A stretch of 5,922 nt of DNA, taken from assembly GCA_023249695.1 (NCBI GenBank), contig JAHFCD010000170.1, positions 1-5,922 on the forward strand, in the 5' to 3' direction. Of the stretch, positions 1 through 5,332 are shown piece after piece (the first letter of the stretch is position 1; the number at the start of each line of letters is the position of its first letter). A program made the position numbers and the translations under genes. The stretch is from Elusimicrobiota bacterium. GTDB taxonomy: Bacteria > Elusimicrobiota > Elusimicrobia > UBA1565 > UBA9628. The notes beneath the pieces were generated by a model. The model was not told the DNA's origin. It saw nothing but the letters and a program-made list of their open reading frames with translations, and made no database searches.

Positions 1-179
1 AGCTCGCCGAGGGCGGCGGCCAAGGCGTCCACGCGGGACATGCCGATGCCGACCGCGAACAGCGCTCCCTTCTCGGTATAGGTCCCCTGCAAGACCCAGT
101 CGGGGGCTGTCTCGGCGGCCGACGCGACGGCCGGCCCGAAAAGAAGGAAGAAGGCGAGAACGGCTCGAGGGATGTTCAT
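1..179 (-). CDS. Exported protein, N-terminal fragment, LPP20-like
   Basis: The 5' end of a minus-strand gene that leaves the window at base 1; 59 complete codons are visible. It starts at the ATG at 179-177. The first 21 or so residues form a clear Sec signal peptide: a short Arg-containing n-region (MNIPRA), a hydrophobic core (VLAFFLLFGPAV) and a likely signal peptidase I site after ASA. There is no lipobox cysteine. The mature start, APDWVLQG, followed about 15 residues later by LFAVGIGMSR and an Ala-rich helix, resembles the start of LPP20-type domains, where a Pro-x-Trp motif precedes a Gly-rich strand and then an alanine helix. The family call is inference from about 35 mature residues. 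No good Shine-Dalgarno is seen. The 30 bases upstream are AT-rich and follow the terminator of the preceding gene, so this gene probably has its own promoter. Confidence 0.6.
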   Translation of the reverse strand, partial: MNIPRAVLAFFLLFGPAVASAAETAPDWVLQGTYTEKGALFAVGIGMSRVDALAAALGE

Positions 180-226
180 GCGCCCATACTACTATTTTCG
201 ATATTTTCCGGGTGGCGCGGCGCCCG

Positions 227-266
227 AAAAAAAAGAAGCCCCGGCGGGAAATCCCGCCGGGGCTTC
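227..266 (-). terminator. Rho-independent terminator after the 861-residue gene
   Basis: A perfect 15-bp inverted repeat (235-249 against 252-266, GC-rich core GCCCCGGCGGG) is followed on the minus strand by eight consecutive U residues (234-227). It begins about 17 bases after the TAG stop of the preceding gene. On the plus strand the dyad has no T-run after it, so it should work in the minus direction only. It separates the central pair from the gene at 1-179. Confidence 0.9.
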
Positions 267-282
267 CGATTCAGCGTCGGAG

Positions 283-2868
283 CTATTTCTTGACCGGGGC
301 CTTCGCCCGAGGCTTGCGCTTCGCCGGCGCCTCGACCTTCGGGGCGGGCGGGGCGTTGTGCCTGCGAATCCGGTTCATCACGTTGCGCAGGAAGCGCTCG
401 AACTTGATCCGGCTCCACTCGTTGAGCAGGGGCTGGTAGCCCGACGACGGGTAAACGAAGCGGATCTTGTAATCCGACACCGCGCGGCGCTCGCCGGTGG
501 CGCCGTAGGGGATCGAGATCTTGGGCCACATCTTGCGCACGGCCAGGTCGTAGAGCTGGACCTGAACGTCCTTCTCGAGGTTCTGCAAGGTCGGCGTCTG
601 GCCGGTCTTGAAGTCCACGATCACGACCTCGAGGCCTTCCGGCGTCTCTCGGGCCACGACGAAGTCGAAGATCAGTCGCAGGATGTCGCGGTTGTCGGCG
701 ACGCCCTTCTTGTAGTTGTCGAACACGAGCATGTTGGACAGCTCGGTGCCGATGGCGATCGGGTAGACCTTGAGGATGTCCGCCGTCACCGCGTGCATCG
801 TGCGCATGCGGCCGACCATCACCTCGTGGAAGCCGGCGAGGTTCTCGCCGGGGCGGTCGATGTTCTTGCCGGTGCGCTCGGACTCCTCGTGGAGCCAGAT
901 CTTCTCGGCGGCCGCGACGGTGTCGTCTGCCGACGGGAACACGCCCTCGTTGCGGTACTTCCACACCGCCCAGTTGAACGCGGAGTGCATGACGTGGCCC
1001 ATCATCATGTAGATGCTGCCGCCGTTGAAGGCGCCGCCGCCGTTGAGGCGGTCGGGATTGTACATGAAGCTCGTGATCTTGGAGGCCGAGGCCGCGAGGT
1101 CGCCGGGGCGGTTCTCGCGGTACGGCCCGAGGATCGCCGAGATCGACGCGTCGGCCAGCTCCGCGCCCTGCTGCTCGAGCATGGTGGAGGTCTGGACGGA
1201 GCCCTTCGTCGCGGCCAGCAGGGCCTCGTCGCGGGAGATCGTCATGATGTCGCTCGGATTGACGTACAGGCCCTCATGATCGCGCAAGGTCTCGAGCAGG
1301 TGGGGAATGGCGCTGGCCAGGTTCTGCGGGCGCACGACGACGGAGGTCTTGCCGCCGCGCTCGGCGATGGACGCCTGCCAGGATTCGGTCGGAAGGCCCA
1401 GGGTCTTCATCTGGGCGACGAGGGTCGAGCGCGTCGCGGCGGCGTCGCCGCCCTTCTTGACGGGGACGATGAACTCGGTGCCGTGCGAAGCGATCTCGCC
1501 GGCCATCCCGAGCTGGTGCGACGCGAAGCGCATCAGCTCCTGCTCCTGGTTGGCGAAGCGGCGGGACGGCAGGTAGCGCGCGAAGGCGCCGTCGTAGGAC
1601 TGCAGCACGTTGCCGTCGTCGGCGAGGACGACCATCTTGTAGCGGGAGATCTGCTCCTTCTGCTTCATGGAGAGGCCGCGCGTGAGCTGTTCCTCGACCG
1701 AGCCCGGGGCGTCGTTGGGCTTGTCGGAGAGGAGGACGAAGTACATGCCGGCCTTCATCAGCTTGGTCATGTCCTCGATGAAAGGATAGGGAACTCCGTC
1801 CTTGAACAGGCGCATGTCGAGGAAGACGACCTTGGGCGACATGTGGTTGAGGCCTTGGAGGGCGGCGGGCAAGGCGTACTGCGCGCGGGCCACCGGCGCG
1901 AACGTTTCCTCGTCCTTGTTCTCGGGAAGCAGGCGGGCCTCGCCGAAAGGCATCACGCGCACCACGCGGACCTCGGAGAGCTGGGTCACGACGCCGGACT
2001 GGCCGCGCGTCGTGCGGGCGTTGCGCTCATTGAGCTCGCCGATGAGCTTGGCGCGTAGCTTGTAGATCGTCTTGCCGCGGAGCATCGACTTCGAGTAGAC
2101 GCCCTGGAAGTCCTTGAGCGTCATGCGGTTGATCGGCACCGTGCGGGCGTAGGTGACCTTGGAGACGAACATGCCCTGGCCGGCGACCTTGATGACGAGG
2201 CTCGCCTTCTCCTCGAACTTCTCCCAGTAGCGGCGCGAGCCGTTGCCGAGGATCGGACGCACGAGGGAATAGACCTGGTCCTTCTTGATGTCAACCTTCT
2301 GCTTGCGCGTGAACCACAGGGCGAGGTCGTCCTGAACGTTCTGATCCGAGACCTCGCTCGTGACGGTCTCGGGCTCGACGGGCTCCTCCATCGCGGCGCG
2401 GACCTTCGCGCCGTCGAACTTGCCGGCGGCGGCGGGCGCGGACTCGAGGGACGCGGGCATGTCGCGCAAGGCGGACAGCGCGTTGACGGGCGCGCCGGGC
2501 GCCACGCCCGCGGGAACCGCCGCGGAAGGCAGGACGGCCTTGGCCGCGGCGGCCGCGACCGGCCGATTCGCCTTCGGCGAATCGCTCAGGGCGAACGGGA
2601 CGGGCGTCGCCGCGGCGGCGGCGGGCACGGCGGAACGACCGATCGACGGCGCCGCCAGGACGGGCGACAGCGCGCCGCCCAATACAGGGACGGACAACGA
2701 CGGCGCGGACAGGGACGGGGCGGACAGCCCCGCGCCCAGGGAAGGAACGACGGTCGGCGAGCCCGCCAAGGCGCCCGGGACGGAGGCGCGCATCTGCGCG
2801 AACGCCGACGACGGGGCGAGCATCGCCGCCGCCAGAACGACCCGGAGCAAACGGGCCGCGAGGTTCAT
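283..2868 (-). CDS. Predicted exported protein: degenerate HAD-like domain plus RecB-like PD-(D/E)XK nuclease domain
   Basis: 861 residues, complete, ATG to TAG. Seen in order: a signal peptide (1-24, cleavage after AFA, no lipobox); an Ala/Pro/Ser-rich spacer (25-150) ending in FDGA at 151-154; a domain at about 172-340 that I do not recognise; a HAD-like region at about 346-585; a PD-(D/E)XK region at about 600-810; and a basic tail (846-861). The HAD signatures are eroded. VVFLDMRLF keeps Asp351 but has Arg353 where the second Asp belongs, motif II is Ser381, and the usual Gly-Asp of motif IV reads Ser545-Arg546. The nuclease signatures look whole: GHVMH (His628), Glu709, Asp735 in FDF, VDFKTG (Asp752, Lys754), and QVQLY (Gln769, Tyr773) as the QxxxY motif. 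In RecB/AddB/Cas4-type nucleases these residues bind metal and cut DNA. I infer a metal-dependent nuclease, but a predicted signal peptide is unusual for this family. The start lies one base after the upstream stop, which points to translational coupling. Real coding is near certain; nuclease activity is inferred. Confidence 0.93.
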   Translation of the reverse strand: MNLAARLLRVVLAAAMLAPSSAFAQMRASVPGALAGSPTVVPSLGAGLSAPSLSAPSLSVPVLGGALSPVLAAPSIGRSAVPAAAAATPVPFALSDSPKANRPVAAAAAKAVLPSAAVPAGVAPGAPVNALSALRDMPASLESAPAAAGKFDGAKVRAAMEEPVEPETVTSEVSDQNVQDDLALWFTRKQKVDIKKDQVYSLVRPILGNGSRRYWEKFEEKASLVIKVAGQGMFVSKVTYARTVPINRMTLKDFQGVYSKSMLRGKTIYKLRAKLIGELNERNARTTRGQSGVVTQLSEVRVVRVMPFGEARLLPENKDEETFAPVARAQYALPAALQGLNHMSPKVVFLDMRLFKDGVPYPFIEDMTKLMKAGMYFVLLSDKPNDAPGSVEEQLTRGLSMKQKEQISRYKMVVLADDGNVLQSYDGAFARYLPSRRFANQEQELMRFASHQLGMAGEIASHGTEFIVPVKKGGDAAATRSTLVAQMKTLGLPTESWQASIAERGGKTSVVVRPQNLASAIPHLLETLRDHEGLYVNPSDIMTISRDEALLAATKGSVQTSTMLEQQGAELADASISAILGPYRENRPGDLAASASKITSFMYNPDRLNGGGAFNGGSIYMMMGHVMHSAFNWAVWKYRNEGVFPSADDTVAAAEKIWLHEESERTGKNIDRPGENLAGFHEVMVGRMRTMHAVTADILKVYPIAIGTELSNMLVFDNYKKGVADNRDILRLIFDFVVARETPEGLEVVIVDFKTGQTPTLQNLEKDVQVQLYDLAVRKMWPKISIPYGATGERRAVSDYKIRFVYPSSGYQPLLNEWSRIKFERFLRNVMNRIRRHNAPPAPKVEAPAKRKPRAKAPVKK
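2680..2727 (-). repeat. Degenerate 15-base repeat encoding LSAPS units
   Basis: Within the spacer of the 861-residue protein, residues 48-63 read LSAPSLSAPSLSVPVL. This is a five-residue unit (LSAPS, then LSAPS, then LSVPV) repeated at the DNA level as imperfect 15-mers. It looks like low-complexity linker expansion and not a mobile or regulatory repeat. The neighbouring protein has comparable TPALSAPN and LTPVLAAPS segments. Confidence 0.6.
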
Positions 2869-2869
2869 C

Positions 2870-5188
2870 TTACTTCCCCTTGACGGCGGGCTTGGCCGCC
2901 GGCTTCTTCGCGACGGTCTTCGCGGCCGGCTTCGCGGCGGGCTTCTTCGCCGCCGGCTTCTTGGCGGCCGGCTTCTTCTTCAGATCGTCCTTCGTGGCTT
3001 CCTGCTCCTGCTCGGCGTAGTAGGCCTGGTATTCGGCGTCGGCCTCCTCGCGCTCGATCGCGGAGATGATCTCCTGGACGATCGGGCCGTTGACGGTCTG
3101 GTTCTCCTCGAGGCGGAGGAAGTCCTCGGCCTTGAAGATGTGCAGGCGCGCGCTGGTGCGGTACTCGAGCTGGACGTTGAGGCTCTCGATGATCTTGCCT
3201 TCGGGCGAGCCGTGGTGCCACTTGCCGTCCGGCCCCTTGCGGGCGTGGCCCTTGAGCATCGCCATCGCGAGCACGCGGGCCAGGAACTCCTCGCCGTCGT
3301 CCGGCGTTTCCTTGCCGGTGCGGTAGGCGTAAGCCGTGAGCGTCAGGCCCTGCGCCATCTCGAGGCGCATGACGCGCGGGATGCGGGTGTGGATCTTGTA
3401 CAGCTTGCCCGTCGCGGCCGAGACGAACTCGAGCGTAATCAGGCTCTTGCGGTCGGTCGAGAGGCCGACGTAGTTCTCCTGCACGTTGCGCGCGGCGCGG
3501 GTGTAGTCGCCGAACTCGCGGAAGTAGAAGTTCGTCAGGTAGGAGTTCGCGTACTCGAGGTAGCCCTTGCTCTGGGCGCGCCACGCGGGCGTGCTCATGA
3601 TCTTGGCCAGTCCCTTGTTGACGTAGACGCCGTGCTTGAGCGGGGCGTACCACATCGAGCGGAGCTGGGCCTGCAGGACGGTCAGCTTGGCGAGCTGGTG
3701 CTGACCACGGAATATGTCGTCGTAGAGCTGGGCCATCATGCGGAACATGATCGTGCCGACGTACATCGCGAACATCTTGTTCGTCTCGCGATCGCCGCCC
3801 GCGCGCCGGATCGAGCCGCCGCCGCCGCTGCCGCCGACCGCGTCGGGTTCATAAGAACGCGCGCGGCTGTGCGACGGCTCCCAGTACTCGACGTACTGGC
3901 GGAGCTTGCCGAGCTTGAGGGAGACGCTGCCGAGCGCGCGGTCGCCGAGGACGGCTCCGAGCACGTTCTCCATCGCCGCGCCGCCGCGAACCACCTGGAT
4001 CTCGGAGTTCTTAGGGAAGGAGGTCGAGAAGCGGGGCGACTTCACGGAGTCAGACAGGATCAGGAACTTCTCGGGAGCCTGGGCCAGGTTCTCGCCGGCG
4101 AACTGCGTCTCGAGGGCCTGCATCACCCGCGCCAAGGAAAAGCGCAGGGGCTGGGAGTGAATGATCGCCGAACCCGGGATGTTCGGGTGCGCCTCGGCCT
4201 TGTAATCCAGGCCGGCGGCCTTGAACTTGCGGTTCAGGGCGTTGATCTGGGCGTTCAGCGACGGGGTCGCCGTCTTGTCGTCGAGCTTGACGGTTACGGA
4301 AAACGCTTCAGCATCTGTTGGCACGGCCTCAACGACGCTCGCGATCTTCTTGATCTTCTCGAGCGCCTCTTTAGGGAAGGCGCCGACGCTCTCGATGAGC
4401 GGCTTCGGGTTTGCCGCGCGGCCGTGCAAGGACACCTTGCCGCCGTTGTAGGAGACGACGATGACCGGATTGTTGCGCGACTGCTTGACGCGTTCCATCA
4501 GGATCGAATCGGCGGAGTCCGCGCCGCGATGCGGGCGCCAGGTCAGGAACACCACGTGCACGCCGGCGTCCACGAGCTTGTTGACGTACTCGACCGTCTT
4601 CTCGGACACGGGGCCGGAGAACACGTCCTGCACGAAAACGACGCGCGGGTAAAGCTGCGCGAGCGGCGCGCCGTTCGCGGCGAAAGGCACGGAGGCGTCC
4701 TCGCCCTCGACCTCGCCGTTGCCGGCGCCGCCGTCAAAAGCCTTGTCCGCGGCGTCCTTAGCCGCGTCGGGGCCCTTGGGGAGGTTCTCGTCGCCGATCG
4801 CGGCGGCCAAGGAGCGGGCGGCGCCGAGGGCGGTCACGGGCTCGGCCTTCGCCGCGGCGGGGATCGCGGCGACGGGGGTCAGGGCCTTCGCGGGGACGAG
4901 AGCGTTCGGGGCGCTCAGGGCCGGGGTCAAGGCGGCCGCGGCCAATCCCGCGCTCGGGGCGGCGAGGACCGGCGTCAGGCTTCCCTGTATAGAGGAAACC
5001 CCGCCGTTGAGGGCGGGGTTCATCGGGGTCGGCGCGGCGGAGAGGACTCCGCCGACGGGCCCCGTATGGAGGCCCGCGCCGCCGACTTGTCCGCGCATCG
5101 TCTGCGCGAAAGCCGGCGCGGACGCGCCGCTCAAAAGCAAGGAACAACAAAAGATGGACGTAACTTTCTTCGCCGTTTTCTTTATCAC
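2870..5188 (-). CDS. Predicted exported protein: catalytically eroded HAD-like domain plus nuclease-like C-terminal region and KPAA tail
   Basis: I prefer the GTG at 5188 (772 residues). It gives a textbook signal peptide (MIKKTAKK, hydrophobic core, cleavage after AFA at 28) and has GGGGA just upstream. ATG at 5203 and ATG at 5233 are alternatives in the same frame; the last would lie upstream of the likely transcription start. Numbering from the GTG: an Ala/Pro spacer (29-150) ending in FDGG at 151-154; a HAD-like region (182-415); a Gly/Ser linker GGSGGGGS (452-459); a region resembling the nuclease domain of the next gene (about 465-700); an acidic stretch (712-735); and a lysine tail (737-772). 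HAD motif I reads VVFVQDVF with Gln187 replacing the nucleophilic Asp, Thr216 is kept, a Cof-like YNGG is at 247-250, and motif IV is ILSDSVKSP with Asp380 kept and Ser384 at the second Asp. In the nuclease-like part GTIMF (Phe482) replaces GHVMH, and LEFVSAATG (Glu587, Val589) replaces VDFKTG. I infer a non-catalytic paralogue or partner of the downstream protein. The domain assignments are by eye. Confidence 0.92.
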   Translation of the reverse strand: MIKKTAKKVTSIFCCSLLLSGASAPAFAQTMRGQVGGAGLHTGPVGGVLSAAPTPMNPALNGGVSSIQGSLTPVLAAPSAGLAAAALTPALSAPNALVPAKALTPVAAIPAAAKAEPVTALGAARSLAAAIGDENLPKGPDAAKDAADKAFDGGAGNGEVEGEDASVPFAANGAPLAQLYPRVVFVQDVFSGPVSEKTVEYVNKLVDAGVHVVFLTWRPHRGADSADSILMERVKQSRNNPVIVVSYNGGKVSLHGRAANPKPLIESVGAFPKEALEKIKKIASVVEAVPTDAEAFSVTVKLDDKTATPSLNAQINALNRKFKAAGLDYKAEAHPNIPGSAIIHSQPLRFSLARVMQALETQFAGENLAQAPEKFLILSDSVKSPRFSTSFPKNSEIQVVRGGAAMENVLGAVLGDRALGSVSLKLGKLRQYVEYWEPSHSRARSYEPDAVGGSGGGGSIRRAGGDRETNKMFAMYVGTIMFRMMAQLYDDIFRGQHQLAKLTVLQAQLRSMWYAPLKHGVYVNKGLAKIMSTPAWRAQSKGYLEYANSYLTNFYFREFGDYTRAARNVQENYVGLSTDRKSLITLEFVSAATGKLYKIHTRIPRVMRLEMAQGLTLTAYAYRTGKETPDDGEEFLARVLAMAMLKGHARKGPDGKWHHGSPEGKIIESLNVQLEYRTSARLHIFKAEDFLRLEENQTVNGPIVQEIISAIEREEADAEYQAYYAEQEQEATKDDLKKKPAAKKPAAKKPAAKPAAKTVAKKPAAKPAVKGK
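2873..2980 (-). repeat. KPAA lysine/alanine/proline repeat tail (H1-like)
   Basis: The last 36 codons of the 772-residue protein are a degenerate tandem repeat of 12- to 15-base units encoding KKPAA or KPAA with minor variants (KTVA, KPAV). It holds 14 lysines in 36 residues. This composition resembles histone H1-like tails of bacterial proteins, which bind nucleic acid non-specifically. A shorter basic tail with the same residues (AKRKPRAKAPVKK) closes the downstream protein. Such repeats tend to vary in unit number between strains. Confidence 0.85.
2874..2881 (-). promoter_or_regulatory. Ribosome binding site inside the upstream stop region
   Basis: On the minus strand the last codons of the upstream gene read AAG GGG AAG TAA, followed by one G and the ATG at 2868. 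AAGGGGAA is a Shine-Dalgarno-like run with its AGGGG core about 7 bases before the start. It sits within coding sequence and spans almost to the stop, so ribosomes ending the first gene are well placed to start the second. This supports the ATG at 2868 as the true start. Confidence 0.7.
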
Positions 5189-5233
5189 GATATCCCCGTG
5201 CATCGTTCGAATCTCGCGCGTCCTTGCCGCCAT

Positions 5234-5242
5234 AGTATCACA
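5234..5242 (-). promoter_or_regulatory. Possible extended -10 promoter of the two-gene unit
   Basis: On the minus strand TGTGATACT fits an extended -10 (TGn followed by GATACT, 4 of 6 to TATAAT). No convincing -35 hexamer stands 16-18 bases upstream. Transcription would start near 5227, which is downstream of the ATG at 5233 and upstream of the preferred GTG at 5188. The match is short, and this organism's sigma factor preferences are unknown. Confidence 0.3.
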
Positions 5243-5250
5243 GCCGTCTT

Positions 5251-5269
5251 TCCGACCCAGCGGGTCGAA
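5251..5269. repeat. Short inverted repeat upstream of the possible -10
   Basis: CGACCC (5253-5258) and GGGTCG (5262-5267) form a perfect 6-bp dyad with a 3-base loop, which wobble and A-U pairs extend to about 8 bp in minus-strand RNA. It sits where the -35 region of the putative promoter would be, so it could be an operator or a small hairpin. In GC-rich DNA such a dyad also arises by chance. Confidence 0.3.
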
Positions 5270-5306
5270 GGTCCCGACATCGCGCGGGCAATGGTCCCAA
5301 TTTTTC

Positions 5307-5316
5307 CTGGGCCCAG
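5307..5316. repeat. 10-base palindrome after the peptidase gene
   Basis: CTGGGCCCAG is a perfect palindrome about 17 bases beyond the peptidase stop codon, flanked by an AT-rich run (AATTTTTCC on the plus strand). An outer pairing is also possible between the CGCGCGG-type sequence near 5321-5327 and CCGCGCG at 5281-5288. With no loop and no U-tract in the right place, it is not a convincing intrinsic terminator. Confidence 0.3.
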
Positions 5317-5332
5317 AATTCCGCGCGTCACG

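Noticed and set aside
176..964. Minus-strand 262-codon open frame covering the terminator
   Set aside because: It is a shadow frame of the 861-residue gene that would translate straight through the terminator hairpin, and it has Arg-rich nonsense composition.
172..2058. Long plus-strand open frame of 628 codons
   Set aside because: It lies antisense to the 861-residue gene in GC-rich DNA, where stops are rare on the opposite strand. It has the Arg/Ala/Gly/His/Leu-rich composition of a shadow frame, reads through the terminator dyad, and matches no fold I recognise. The minus-strand frame has a signal peptide, motifs, an RBS and a terminator.
2680..2980. CRISPR-like or mobile-element repeats
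   Set aside because: The repeats here are short, in-frame, codon-level repeats within protein linkers and tails. There are no spacers, terminal inverted repeats or target duplications.
2865..3653. Minus-strand 262-codon open frame overlapping the 772-residue gene
   Set aside because: It is an out-of-frame, Arg/Pro/Gly-rich shadow of the real gene, with no plausible start context. Its end falls in the KPAA repeat, which stays open in several frames.
5099..5188. Lipoprotein signal peptide suggested by the Cys pair in the leader of the 772-residue protein
   Set aside because: The cysteines (SIFCCS) lie inside the hydrophobic core and lack a [L/V]xx-type lipobox with small residues before Cys. 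The AFA site further on fits signal peptidase I.
5281..5332. Intrinsic terminator for the peptidase gene
   Set aside because: The palindrome lacks a loop and no U-run follows it in the minus direction, so I did not call it a terminator.
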